From the NCBI GenBank assembly GCA_028015205.1, contig CM051521.1, positions 71,222,314 to 71,286,313 of the forward strand: a stretch of DNA of 64,000 nucleotides, given 5' to 3'. This document shows, piece by piece, positions 14,601-29,700 of this stretch. A program made the translations under genes and the position numbers. Positions within the stretch are counted from its first letter, which is position 1, and each line of letters begins with the position of its first letter. Source of the DNA: Mytilisepta virgata. Lineage: Eukaryota > Mollusca > Bivalvia > Mytilida > Mytilidae. Under the pieces are notes generated by a model. That model worked only from the letters and a program-made list of their open reading frames with translations. It was not told the origin of the DNA and searched no databases.

Positions 14601-17600
14601 ATGGAATTATGGTTGTTTGTCCATTACCAAGGTCACACTTACTTAAAATAGGTTGGGACATGGGATATGAATGTTCTCACTTACATTTAGGTTACATTGC
14701 TGATTATTTATGATCTGTATTACTGGAATTATTAATAATTCAGTATAAAAATGTTATGTCTTACAGATGCAAACAGAAGGTGCCAGCACAGAAGAGATTT
14801 TCAATTCATAAACCACCTAATGTATTGACACTTTCTCTTAAAAGGTAAATATAATACTGATTATACCACTTAAATACTATCAGTACTACTGGAAACACAT
14901 GTACAGTTGACTCTCGTTATCTCGAACTCAATGGGACCACAAGACATTTTTTCGAGAAAGAACAGGGGAGATAATTTAGCGACTTCCGGTAAACCTAAAG
15001 AGAGTATTGTGTTCCGGTAGCGAAGTACGTTTTAATATTCGTGATTGACAGTTCTTGTTGTGTGTGTGTACAATATGCTACTTTTGTGTACTTTTGTCTT
15101 ATTTTTTGTACATTTCCAACTTATTTGTGTATTAGGTATTCCAATAATGAGCAACAGGTTCGTCAGAAGACATTTTGAAAGGCATACAAGTGATCAATCA
15201 AGATTCATATTTATAACAAAATGCTTTAAATTTCTCAAATTTCTTAAAATTATTTTTTTATTCATTCGAAGTTATTTATAGAACATCGATACAATAGATG
15301 ATACGATCCGTAATTTATACCTACCAGGCGCATGGCGATAAACAAATAAAAGTGTTTAATTTCATTAAAAGCTCTTTATACATCATGTGTCACTAATTAA
15401 TACCTTAATTGACAATCAAGGTAAGATGACAAGCAATTTAGGCTGATCACCGGCGAAGCTATTTAATCCCCAAATTTTCCGAAAGCGATGTTTTGACAGG
15501 TGATAATTACTTGAGATAATGAACAGAATTTGTGTTGTTTTGTTAATTTGGGACTATGAAATTAGTTCGAGATAGAAAAAAATTCGACTTACAAGAATTC
15601 GACTAAACAGGAGTAAAAATACATACATTTGTATGGGACGATTTTTGGGACCAGAGAAAAAATTCGACTCATATGAAAATTCGACTCAAGCGAGTTCGAG
15701 ACAACGAGAGTCGACTGTATATGAAATCATAAACTAAAATGATACGAGTGGATTATTGGATTTCTCCAATCGAGTTAGTTAAATTATGGATTTCTAAGCA
15801 AGAGCCTTGGCAAGTGCTAAAAAAACTATCGAGATGGGAGAAATCTGATAATCCATGATTCATAATGTAAGATGCTGTTTCTCTAATTTTCAAAACGCTT
15901 TTAAAACTAGTCGACATCATATTCTCCCAATGTCTTCCCGTCACTATGGTCACCCCTATATATTCATGTGAATCTTGTATTGAAAACTATCTGACACTTT
16001 ACATGCTTTACAATTATTTAGCAATCATAATAAATACAAATTAAGATTATTTCCATATGACAGTTGTCATTTAAACCCCGTTTTTCCTAGCGGAAATTGT
16101 ATTAATACACAAAGCTGTCACCATTGCGGATGGAAAGGAACAAGAAGAACAACGAGGCATGTTCAAATTTGACCCTTGATAATGAATCTTATCTGTCCCG
16201 CGACAAGTTGGATATCTTGTCCAATTTCAAAACCTCATTTAAGGACAACTTTTATTACAAAGCACACAACAACTATTTTCCGACAACACTGGTCGGGACA
16301 CTCATGACACTGTTAAATTGGCTGAAAATTAGAGAAAAAGAAAACACTGATAGGAATTTTAAACAAAGCCAAAAAAGAGACACAGAATTTTATCATCTTT
16401 ATTGTAATTACATTTCAGAATGATATATACCCTATAATTGTTTTTTTTGTGGGTATTTAATTTTTGCTCTGTTCGCGACTAAACTTGAAATGTGAAGATT
16501 GTATCATGTGTATTAAGTGTTTTATTCCACACCTAAAAATGGTAAAGGAGCAGAACCACGAAGGGATAAAAAATGGCACTATGTCAGAATGTTATGGAAA
16601 TCATATCAAATGATGTTGGGAACTAGTATCTTACAAATGCATGTTCTTTTCTCTTACTTTACAAATTTTAACATAGCCTAAATGGGGTAGGTGAATTATT
16701 GAAAGGAATGAATTTAAGGTCAAACTGTGAATTAATAACGTTATAAGGTTTCACTTCAGATTTATTCAATAGGGTCGATAGATTTGTTAGCACGAAGATC
16801 CACTGGTCTGGAATCTATTGATCCGAAGTCTGATTTTTCCAGAATCCATTAGTCATGTTAGTCTGAAGGTTAACTTGATTCTATTCAATGTATGATTTTG
16901 TCAGACGTATTTTAAAAGGCCATTTGAGCTATTGCTGTCACTTGGCGTCCATCGTCAGTCGTTGTACGCCGTAAACTTTTCCTTTGAAGATCTTCTTCTC
17001 TGAAACCACTGGGCCAATTGCGACCAAATTTTGGAGGAATGGTCCGTGGGTGACCCCCTTCCAAAATTATATCCGGCATCCCCGACTTCTAACGACATGG
17101 CTGCTGTTACCAAAAATAGAAAAAGGGGGGGATGAATTTTAAAAATCTTCTATGAAACTGTAAGGCAAAATGGAACCAGACTTGGAAGTAATGGTCCTTA
17201 GGAGGTTCTCTTTCAGAATCATGTCTGATGCCCTGGAGTGTTAACCAAGATGGCGACACAGCCCAACTTAGTTTAACATAGTCCCCTGTGGGAAAATTCA
17301 TTGAAAAATCTTGTCTGAAACCACTTGACCAATTGGAACCAAATGTGTACTGCAATTTTTATGTCGCCTGCAGAACCCATGTTGGACACATAGGGATCGC
17401 TAACTGTCGTCTTGCAGCGTCTTGCGTCGTCCCACTTTTCTTCTGTCCTCAACTACTCGTAAACCGCTCAAAGAAATTTGATAAAACTTTCTCTGTGCAT
17501 TAACCTTAATGCACAGGTGTGCATATATATTTCAGTTTTAGAAAATTTAAAAAAAATTTTTTGTAAAAATTGACATTTTTGAAAAAAAAGGCGACGGGGG

Positions 17601-17722
17601 TTCAAAACTTCTATCCTCAACTACTCCATAACCGCTCAAAGCAATTTGATGAAACTTTCTCTGCGCATTAACCTTAATGCAAAGGTGTGCATATATATTT
17701 CATTTTTAGAAAATTGAAATTT

Positions 17723-17753
<31 letters not shown>

Positions 17754-20700
17754 AAAACTTCTTTCCTCAACTACTCCATAACTGCTCAAAGGAGTTTGAT
17801 TAAACTTTCTCTTTGCATTAACATTAATTCACAGGTATGCATATATATTTAATTTTTAGAAAAGTTTAATTTTTTGTGTGTAAAAATTGACATTTTTGTA
17901 AAAAAAAGGGGGAGGGGGCAAAACTTCTATCCTCAACTACTCCCTAACCCCACAAAGGAATTTGATGAAACTTTCTCTGTGCATTAACCTTAATGTAAAG
18001 GTGCGCATATATATTTTATTTTTAGAAAATTCTAATATCTTTTGTAAAAATTGACGTCCGCAGGCGACATATGTCTTCCTTTGAAGACTCACACATTTTT
18101 TTTATTATGTGTTAACATCCATACTGTGCTGCCATTTCAATAATACACATTTTGTATATCTTGTGGGGCTTCGACTTTTCTCTGCGGCGGGGGACATATG
18201 GCTACGTGTAGCAATCTTGCTAATACGATGAAAGGCAAGCGGGCATCATCAACTGGTTTCCAAACATTAACATCTCTCATCTGACCAAAACAGGATTTGG
18301 ATATATGGTGGATACTAGCATTGGTTTTTAGGGTCACAAGGTGAATGATTGAGCTTACAATGAGAATAAATACTTCAAGTTTTGCAAATAATTTGGTTTT
18401 TTCCAAATATGAGACCATATATTACATTGATCTTGAACCACAAAGGTACATAAAAAGCCAGTTGTGACCTCAATTTCACTATTAAGTGATTACATTTATA
18501 AGCACACATTGTATTTATTTGGAGATAAAAATCTTTTAAAAAAAAAAGTTTGAAATAAAACTTTGTTTTGAATTATGAAATAACAGGCTGTGTCATGCAA
18601 TTAATGCATTTGTTTTTTTTCTTAGATTTGACTTCCACAGAATGATGGGTAAAATTACAAGGCATATCAATTTTCCAGAGAAGTTAGATATCAGGTCTTT
18701 TATGAGCAATACACAGGTAAACTCCCAAATACTTTGGGTTTGATAGGGATGAATGCAAATACAGTGGAACCCCTGAAAACCGGCTGACGTTTAGGACTGA
18801 GTAAATTGGCCGGTTTTCAGAGGATTCTGTTGTGAGTGTGCCAGAACACATAGGATTAAGGTTCAACGACATTCCAATATTACAATGTAGGAATAACATC
18901 CTCAATTTCAAATTAAGGTTTATAATGACAACAATATTTTTTTATAAGGATGGAATCAAAACTCATTTCTTATGCCCATAAATGTTTCTCAGTTTGAAAT
19001 TATTGTAACTAATTTGTCAATCAAATATAATCAAGATTTGGTTTTATTTTGAAGTGTTGTTATTGAGACCAGAACTGGTACCTTTATTTTTCTTTTCAAA
19101 ATTGTACAGCATACATGGTGAGTTACTTTTCTCATCATATGTTTCATAATAACAAGTATTCACACTGCTTTCAATCCAATATTTCCATTCAGCACTTTGA
19201 TTTGTTCTTTCCGTCCTATTTCATATTGGATAGAAATAAATTCAGACCCTGAGTAAATGTTGCTGAGAGCAACCCTGACACAATATTCATAAAGCACAAA
19301 AAGTCATCTTGTGTCTTGATCAATTGTCATTATACTCTATGTGTTATCATAAAATTGGAATAACCACAACAGGACAATTGAAAATATAAAGTGTAATGTA
19401 TGCAATGTTGACACACTCTGGAGTATGTTGTAATTATTATGTTTTTATATGTTAGGGTGAGCCAGTTATGTACAGTTTATATGCAGTATTGGTACACTCT
19501 GGGGTACATTGTAATTCTGGACATTACTACTGTTACGTCAAGGCACCTAATCAGATATGGTACTGCATGAATGATTCTATGGTAAGTAGTGAGATATGGT
19601 ACTGCATGAATGTTTCTGTAGTAAGTAGTCAGGAATAATTCTGTGGTAAGTAGTCAGGAATGATTCTGTGGTAAGTAATCTGATATGGTATTGCACGAAT
19701 GATTCTATGGTAAATAGTCTGATATGGTTCTGCATGAATAATTCTATGGTAAGTAGTCAGAAATGATTCTGTGGCGAGTAGTCGGGAATGATTCTGTGGC
19801 GAGTAGTCGGGAATGATTCTGTGGCGAGTAGTCGGGAATGATTCTGTGTTAAGTAGTCAGAAATGGTACTGCATGAATTATTCTATGGTAAGTAGGGCGT
19901 TATAGTACTGCATGAATGCTTCTTTGGTAGGTAGCTAGTCAGGAATGGTTCTATGTTTAGTATTCAGATATGGTACTGCATGAATGATTCTATGGTATGT
20001 AGTGCGATATGGTTCTGCATGAATGATTCTTTTGTTAGATAATTTGATATAGGGAAATCAGAACATCATACTCGATCGCAGATTATTCGTACCTCAGTTT
20101 AATAGTTCTGTCAGTACCCATTGACCTGAACTTTATTAGGTTCGACTTTATTAAGAATCACCATCCATATATAGTGGGTTATTTTGAAAAGTTCGAAATA
20201 TCAATTATATATAAAAAGGATGCCAAATAAACTTGCATTTTAAAGAAGATGGTATTATTTCAGCCTTTATTTGGCCCTGACATGAAAAATTAAATTATGA
20301 TTTCATATTCGAATTTGTAACATTTTTATGCGACCACAAATATTTGCCGATGTATTATGGTATGAGCCTGTCATCATTGGCATCATTGTCATTTTTGTAC
20401 GTGTCCATATACAGTTAGGTTTCTGCTCATTTACTTTTGTTCTATTGAACGTATCCTTATGATATTTTACCACAATAGTCCTCCATAAGAAATACAGTTA
20501 GGATTGATTTTTACGGGAAATCTAGCTCCTCCCACTTTTTTTGGGGTCATTAATGGTTTCGGGATAATTTTGCTATATCTTTTTGAATTTTTATATGACT
20601 GCAAATATTTTTTGTCGTATTATAGTATGAGCCTGTTGTCTGCCTTGACGTCGTCGTCTGTAGACAGTTAGGTTTCTCCTCATTTACATTTGTTCTATCA

Positions 20701-23700
20701 AACGTATCCTGATGATATTTTACCACTATGGTCCCCCATAAAAAATACAGGTTTGGATTGATTTTGGCAAACCTGGCCCCTCCCGTTTTTTTTTCTAGGG
20801 GTCATTAAGAGTTTTTTGACAATTTTGGTGCCAATTTTGAATTTTTATATGGCTGCAAATATTTTTGGTTGTATTATGAGCCTGTCGTCTGATTTTTAGG
20901 ATTTTTGGTTTAAAGCGTTCCTTGAAAAAAAAATGGAAAAAATTGTATAGATCCATTTTACACTATCTCGTTTTAGAGATATTAGGGGCCAAAAAAGGGA
21001 CACCTTAATTTTATGTTTTTTTATGCTGATCAGAAAAATCAAGATGGCCACCAGCTGGACTAAGTTTGACGTTGGACCCTGTGGGGAAATTTGTATAAAG
21101 GTCTTCTGTTCAGAAACTTCCATTGAAATGTGTTTGATGTGTTAATGATCAATTGATAGACCACTCCAAATTTATGTCGGAAATTCAATATGGCCGCCAC
21201 AGCCTTGACTTGGTTTAACATTGAACCCTATGGGAAATTTGTACAAAGGTCCTCTTGTCAGAGTCAATTGAAATATTTTTATGTATGAAGAAGCATTAGA
21301 TGAACAACTACAAAAGTTATGACCACCACAGCCAGACTACGTTTAACATTGAATGCTATGGGAAATTTGTTCAAAAGTCTTCTTGTCAGAAACTACCAAG
21401 CCAATGAAATATTTTTATGTATGAACAATCATTGGATGAACAGCTACACAAGTTTTTTTTATGCCGGATTACATTTGACCCTATGGGATGACCGATGACC
21501 CAGATTGTTAACCAAGATGGCCACCACAGCCGAACTTAGTTTAACATATGACCTGATAGGAAAATTCATTTAAAAATCTTCTTGTCTGAAAATCTTAAGA
21601 CGAATCGGTCAATCCTTTGTTGGGTTATTGCCCCTGAATTATTAATTTTAAGGAAATTTTGCAGTTTTAGGTTATTATCTTGAATATTATTATAGATAAA
21701 GACAAACTGTAATCAGCAAGTTTCATTTCAACAAAGTAAGATCTACAAATAAGTCAACATGACCAAAATCATTGATTGACCCCTTATAGGAGTTTTTGCC
21801 CTTTAAAGACAACGTCCGGCATAAACTTTCCTTTAAAGATCTTCTCCTCTGAAACCACTGGGCTAATTGGAACCAAACTTTGGTGGAGTGGTCCTTGGGT
21901 GGCCCCCTTCCCAAATCTTGTCCGGCATCCCCAACTTCCAACTGACAAGGCTGCTGTAACTAAAAATGGAAAAAAGGGGGATGAATTTAAAAAATCTATG
22001 AAACTACAAGGCCAAATTTTAACCAAACTTGGCAGTATTGGTCCTTAGGAGGTTCTCTTTTAGGATTATGTCGGATGACCCAGACTGTGAACAAAGATGG
22101 CCACCACAGCCAAATTTAGTTTAAAATAGGGCCCTAAGGAAAAACTCATTGAAATATCTTCTTGTCTATAACCACTTGACCAATTGGAACCAGACTAAGT
22201 AGCAATGGTCCTAAGATAGTCCTCTTTCAGAAATGTGTCAGATTTCATGGACTGTGAACCAAGATGGCCGCCAAATCCGAACTTAGTTTAACATAGGACC
22301 CTACGTGAGATTCACTCAAAAATATTCTTCTCTGAAGCCACTAAGCCAATTAGAACTAGATTTTGTAGCAATGGTCCTAAGATGGTCCTCTTTCAGAATT
22401 GTGTCCTATGACCCAGACTGTCAACCAAGATAGCCACCACAGCTGAACTTATTTTAGGGCCCTATGGGAAAATTCATTGGAAAATCTTCTTGTCTGAAAC
22501 CACTTGACCAGTTGGAACCAGACTTGGCAGCAATGGTCCTTACCAGGTCCTCTTTCAGAAATATGTCCGATGACCCGGACTGTGAACCAAGATGGCCACC
22601 ACAACCGAACTTACTTTAACATAGGGCCCTATGGGAAATTCACTCAAAAATGTTTTCGTCTGAAACTACTGAGCCAATTGGAACTTAACTTGGCAGCATT
22701 GGTCCTTTGATGGTATTCTCTCAGAAATTTGTCCGATCACCCGGATTGTCAACCAAGATGGCTGCCATGGCCGAACTTAGTTAAATATAGGACCCAATAG
22801 GAAAATTAATTTAAAAAGCCAGTTGGAACAAGATTTAGCAGAAATGGTCCTTAGATGCTTTTAGAAATATGTCCATTGACCTGGACTGTCAACCAAGACG
22901 ACTGCCACAGCTGAACTAAGTTTAAATAGAACCCTATAGAAAAACCAGCCAAATTGACTGCAACACTTCAATTTTTAGTCCTGTTCACGGTGAAAAGTTA
23001 AATCCAGGGGAGCGATACAGGCTCTTGAGAGCCTCTAGTTTTTGTACCCGCAGTTTCTCAAACATGCCTTATCAGAGGTTAAAGAAACTTTGCATACTGT
23101 TAGATCCTAGTAAATGTATGTAGATATGCGCATGCAAAGTATATCCTGGTCCAATACTTTTTCCCATAATTTTATACCTTTTTGGACTTAGAACTTCTGT
23201 CTATCCCCCAATTTTTTTTGTACCCGCATTTTCTCAAACATGCCTTATCAGAGGTTAATTTTAGAATTTGATCGGACCAATTTTTGGAGTTTCTCATAGA
23301 AAAACATGGACTTTGACGTTCAATATTGATAGGGGTACCAACTCCTCCTAAACCACTGAATGGAATTTTTTGTTAGATTTTGATCTGATGAATATTTGGG
23401 GTTACACATACCAAAACATGGACTTTGACATTCATTGTGATAGGGGTACCATGATGCCATCCGCAACTTCTCCTAAACCACTGAATGGAATTTAATGAAA
23501 CTTTCAGAGGATCTTTATTACATGATGCTGTACTGCACCTCCTATCTAAGATTTTGATCCGACCAACATTTGGGGTTTCCCATACCAACACATGGACTTT
23601 GACATTTATTGTAATAGGGGTACCATGATGCCATCTGCAACTCCTCCTAAACTACTGAATGGAATTTGATGAAACTCATCTCACTGCTTCACAATAAGTG

Positions 23701-26700
23701 AGTAATTCTAACTGCATTTAATCTACCACAGGGGAACCTCTGTAAACCGAACAGCTATCGGACCGTAGAAATTGGCCGGTTTTCAGAGGTGCCGGCTTGG
23801 AGAGGTTCCAGACTTTACTGGAATCCAATCAGAAGTAAATAAATTGAAATATCGAAAGGCATTAAAATTACACAATTACTACATTTGCATGTTTTTTTCC
23901 TTAAATGTTACTAAATTGTAATCTATTAGCTTCCATGTTATTTTTCGGTAGAAACAGATGTTAAAAACTGTTATCTAAATGCAGTTTTTCCAGTGCATAC
24001 CACTGAGGCTTAGTTTAAAATAAGCTTCTCAATGAAGAGATTGAGAGTCTGGCTGGTTTTTAGAGGTGTATTTGACAGGAATATATATGTTTAGGACCGA
24101 AAATTATCTCCAGTATTTGGAATTAAGAGGGGCTGGTTTTTAGAGGATTTTTTTACTTGAAAATATAGGTGAAAATTCTGGACCAGAATAAAGCATTCAG
24201 TTTGCAGAGGATTCCAGTTTTCAGAGGGGCCAGTTTAGGGGAGTTCCACTGTATTTGGTGTGTTAATACATTCATATAAAAATTACAGTAGCATTGTATA
24301 TGCTTTACAGACTTAGTAAACATTTGAGTAACATGTCACTGTTTCATTTTCAACACTAGTTGTGCTCATCATATTTCTATATAGTCATCAATTAGTATTA
24401 TCACCATTTGTTATATTTGTAGGTATCACAAGTGAGTGCTTCTAGAGTATTATGTTCAGAAGCGTATCTGTTGTTTTATATAAAGACCAAATCCTCATTG
24501 TCCATGCTTAAACAGAAGGTATGATATTCATACATGTAGATTGTCATTTTACAAATGTATTACATCCTACTGCCATCAGTAGTTTAACTAAACATGTAGA
24601 ATCCTGATACCAATATTTCACCAAGAGAAAGTGACGTTTTGGCTTCGCATCACGGTGCAGAGCTATTAGTTTCAGTAGACATACATGCCATCTTGAAATA
24701 ATTACTAATCGCTGATTAGTTACTTTATGATGCTGTTGAAATACAGCAATGGCCATTGGTTTAAATGAGACAAAGAATATTACAGACTTTACTTGTTCAG
24801 AATAAGTCATCAAAAGCCGGAAAATTAACTATGTGTATATCAGTTCCGATCAACTGTCATTACATGTTTTTGTAATATTCATATATTCTGAAATTCATTA
24901 TTGAAATCAATTATTAATACGTGTATGTTTGCTTTGTTAATCTGCAATACACACGGTTTGTTTTGCTTAATCATATACACTATAATCCTATGTTTACAAC
25001 AAAAAATACATGATCTCTATAACTTCCACCAATCTAGGCACACCTCCAGAGTCGTGTCTATTTGTTGTTTTCGCGCTGAAAATTTTACTGGTCAACAGAG
25101 AATTCCAATACTAAATCAACAACCACATGCTCATATATAACCATAAAATAAGATACAGTGAAGCAGTCCACAGCTTTTTAGAAAGCTAAAACTTGTAAAT
25201 ATGGTGTTTCAAACATCTGGTCCTCTACAAAGTTTTCATGCCAATATGAAATCCAAGATGGCTGCCACTGTGGGACACATTTAACGTGGGATCTATGGGA
25301 AATACAAACAGTTTCTTCTCTCAAAACCTTTCACACATTTAAACACACTCCTATACAAATCATACTAGAAATGAAACATATGATGGCCATCCTTCGTCCG
25401 TCGTCAGCCGTCAGCAAACAGCCATCGTAAAGTTTCCTTTAAAAGTCTTCTCCTCTGAGACCACTGGGGCAAATTAGAACCAAACTTTGGTGGAACGCTG
25501 CTTGGGTGGTCGACTTCCAACTGACATCGCTGCTGTTACTGAAAATAGAAAAAAGGGGGGATGAATTCAAAAATTTTCTTCTAGTGAACCAAGATGGCCG
25601 CCACAACCAAACTTAGTTTAAAATAGGGCCCTATAGTAAAATTCAGTTAAAAATATTCTTGTCTGAAACCAATGAGCCAATTGGAACCAGACTTGGAAGC
25701 ATTGTCCATTGATGGTCTTCTTTCCGAGTTATGTAGGATGACTTGGACTGTCATCTAAGATTGCCACCACAGCCAAATTTAATCTAAGTAGGACCCCAGG
25801 AAAAATGCATTTAAAAATTTTCTTGTCTGAAACTACTTGGCAGCAGTGGTCCTCTTTTAGAATTATGTCTGATGACCCGGACTGCCAACACAACCAAACT
25901 GAGTTTAACATTGGACCCTATGGGAAAACTAGCCACATTGACTGCTACACTTAAATTTTAGTCTTGCTTAAGGTAAACAAGATAAATCCAGGTGAGCGAT
26001 ACAGGCTCTTGAGAGCGTGTAGTTCTGTTTATTGCCTACATAAATCAGGTGAGCGATATAGGCGCTTGAGTGCCTCTGTTTCTATTAATTCAACTTGATG
26101 CCAACAGATTTTTCCCATCTTTTACAGTTTTTGTCTCGACTGTGACCAATAGTCACGAAGACGAGATAAAAGGTATTACTTTCCAGCAGCGGGAGCAGCG
26201 GCCTAAAATTTTTAGCTCACCTGGCCAAAGGCCATGTGAGCTTTTGTCATCATTTGGCGTCCCTCCGTCATATCTCCACAATTGGCAGTTCTTGTTTCTG
26301 ATTGGCTGATATAAAAAAAATCTTCACCTCTGAAATCGCTTGGCCAAATAGAACGAAACTTGACAGGAAGCATCTATGGGAGGTTCTTTACAAAGTTTCC
26401 TTATTTCGTCCTGATCGGGCATCAAACAGGGCCGCCATGGGAAATCCTTGTTTCTCTTTGGTTGATTAAACAATTTTTTTATCTGTGAAACTACTGGGCC
26501 AAATGGAATGAAACTTGACAGGAAGCATCTATTGGGGTTCTTTACAAAGTTTTCTCATTTTGTCCCAATAGGACTACAAATATGGCCACCATGGGCAGTT
26601 CTTGTTTCTGATTGGCTGATGTAAAAAAAACTCTTCTTCTCTGACACTGCTTGGCCAAATGGAACAAAACTTAATAGGAAGCATATATGGGAGGTCCTTT

Positions 26701-29700
26701 ATAAATTTTCCTCATTTCCTCCCGATAAGGCAACAAACATGGCTGTCATGGGCATTTCTTATTTCTCATTGGTTGATTAAAAAAAAACAGCAGAGGACCT
26801 TTGGGTCAGGTGAGCTAAAAAGGAAAACTATTCAATAGTTTGTCTCATACATTAAAAGCAAAAAATAGACATGACACATGTTAATAGCTGAGCATATACA
26901 TTGTGGCATAATGCGCACCAACTCTTTTCATTAAATGATGGCAATCGCTATAAAGTACCATGCTGCTATCCAATTTTTTTGGGGAGAACACTGTTTTCAT
27001 AATTTGATCTTTGTCTTGGAAACAAATGAACAGAATTTACCAAACTTGGCAGAGATGTTTTTCCTAAGTAATGTAAAATTGTAACTTCTGTAAGTTGTAG
27101 ATTGGAAAATAATAAGTAATATATTGCTACCATTTTAGAGCTAACAGGTGTGCAAGTATTGTTTACTTTGCTATTCAGGTTATTATTATTAAATACCCTT
27201 CATTTGACTTTTTCCAGTCCTCTTGGATAGGACCAGTCCAGCAAAAAAACCACATCAATAAGACAGTGTTGAATGGTTTGAAAGGTAAATATGTAATACA
27301 ATTATACATGTGTAATATATTTATTTGAGCTAGTACTTGGGATCCGTCATCTGTAGTCTGATGTCTGTCATCAGTTTTTCATCTGTAAAATTTTAACCAA
27401 ATTTGGCACAATTATACTTTGAATGTCTTGTTTAAAATTATATCATATGATGCCTATATTTAGCTGATATTTATTACCTGTTCTGCAAGAAGTTGCACTT
27501 GGCTATTAATCTGATAAAGTTGGATTGGTGGGCTTCCACATTAGGTTTCCAAATGATATTTTCAGTTTGCCTCAGACTATATGAGATTCAGAAGCCTATT
27601 TATTTTTGGGTCAATCAGTGGTATAGTTCTGGGGGAAAGCTTCATTTATAAGTCAGAAATCACATATTTTTAGAATATGGTTTCCCGATGATACCTTTGT
27701 TTGCCACAGACCATTCAAACCAAATTTGATATGTTATTTAACTATATGAAATGCAGTAGCCTATTTATTTTGATGTCAATCAGTGGTATAATTTTGTGGG
27801 CCAAAAGTTTTTTAGTCAGAAATCACAGATTTTTAGAATTGACGATATCTTAATACAGTTGAATCTCATTGTCACAAAATTGCTTGAGTCGAAATTTCGG
27901 TTATGCCGGAAAAAATTTCTGGTTCCGACCAGCCAACAATTGAATTTATTTATTTTAATTCCTTTTATCTTGAAATTCGAAATTTTGGTTGTGTCGAAGT
28001 CATATTATGTACAATGGAAATATAATTAGTGCAAATATAAACTCGTTATGTCAAATTGATTAATCATCTGTACAGGTGAACCAAATGTTTACCCCTGTCA
28101 GTATGTTGGAAATCATTAACGGAAATGTCATATCATGTTAATAATGTTTTGATAGCAATCTTGTTAAGATTTAAATGTTTTATTATGTTTTTAAAATTAA
28201 ACAATATATTGGATTTTGTGATAAAAATAAATTTTACATCAATAAATCGAAGTTTTCTTACAATAAGAATTTATGAGACAATCATCATTAATCAAAATCA
28301 TTTGATTACGCTTGCAAGTAAAAACGATCAGTGAATTCACGGAAAGAAATATAGAAGTCATTTAATGTTGATCTCCCTTGTCCAAAACTAGAGAATTTCC
28401 AGCTCCTTTTTAGTGTAAATTTGGCTGTCTCGAACCTAATCCCATGGTCCCTTGCACTTCGAGATAACAAGATTCAGCTGTAGTTTCCATCTCCCGATAT
28501 ATACTAAACTTCAGTATGTTGTTAACCATGCCACTATGAGACTCTGAAACCTAACGATTTTTGTTTCTGTCATTGACATAATTTTTGAGGGAAAATCTGG
28601 TTTTTTACTCAGACATCACAGATTTTGAGAATTTAATAGATTTAGAAAAACTTTTGCTTAATTGATGCAATACATTATAAAGATTAAGCCGTAAGAGAGT
28701 TATAATGCTGAATAGCTCAATTTCAGTCAAGCAATTCCATCTTTAGTAAATATATTGTATCCCGGAAGACTCTCAGACCTTTAATTTTTAGGAAAAGTAC
28801 CTAACAACCATATAAGAGGTTTTTAAAAAGAATATGAAAATTCTAAGAATGTCATCATACCTTTTAATAATCCCCCTGTCACATATTAGCAGCGTTTTTA
28901 CATCTGTAATATTATGTTGGCGCTACTGGACCATGAAAATGGAAGGGGCATATAGTTTTACCCTTGTTCTACCGTCCGTACATCCATCCCGATTCATTTA
29001 GGTTTCTCTTTTGGGTTCATTTCTGAGCAACACTTTGTGCTACATCAATGATATTTCACCGCTGCAATGGAATTGCATAGCACAACACTTTTTAGCAATA
29101 ATTAAAACAAAGAATGTCAATACAAAGCAAGCCTTCCTCTTCGTATGAGTTCTCGGTTTTATCCTTGTAAGGAAAAGTCCCTTTTTTCGTTTTCCTTTGA
29201 ATGACCCCATTCTCTCTACAAAGGAAATCTTGAATATTTTATTATGAGCCTTGGTTGATACTATAAGAGAGAAATCAACGTAACCAAAATTAGAACAACG
29301 ATCAGATATAGACAATCAACGGATAGCTGATATATGTAGGTCAACTGTACCGGCCTCATTGTTACTGAAAATTCTGTACTATATAAGATAATTACAGCTG
29401 TAAAATATCATTTTTGTAGCACAAATGGTCATTAGAAATGGACCATCACACAAAATTTTAACCCGAGGTGATCAAACGTAAAATATAGGTAAGAGTAACC
29501 CAATTGTTAATTTGGGGCCTCGGTGGCCGAGTGGTCTAGGTAGTTCATCATGACAATGATCACAGGCCTGTCAACACTGAGGTTGTAAGTTAGAATCTCA
29601 ACTGTGGCGGGGTGTGTTCAACCCTGATCTAAATTGACAAGGATCACCAATTTTCCCACTAAAGGTCGGTGGTTCTCTCCAGGTACTAAGGCTTTCTCCA

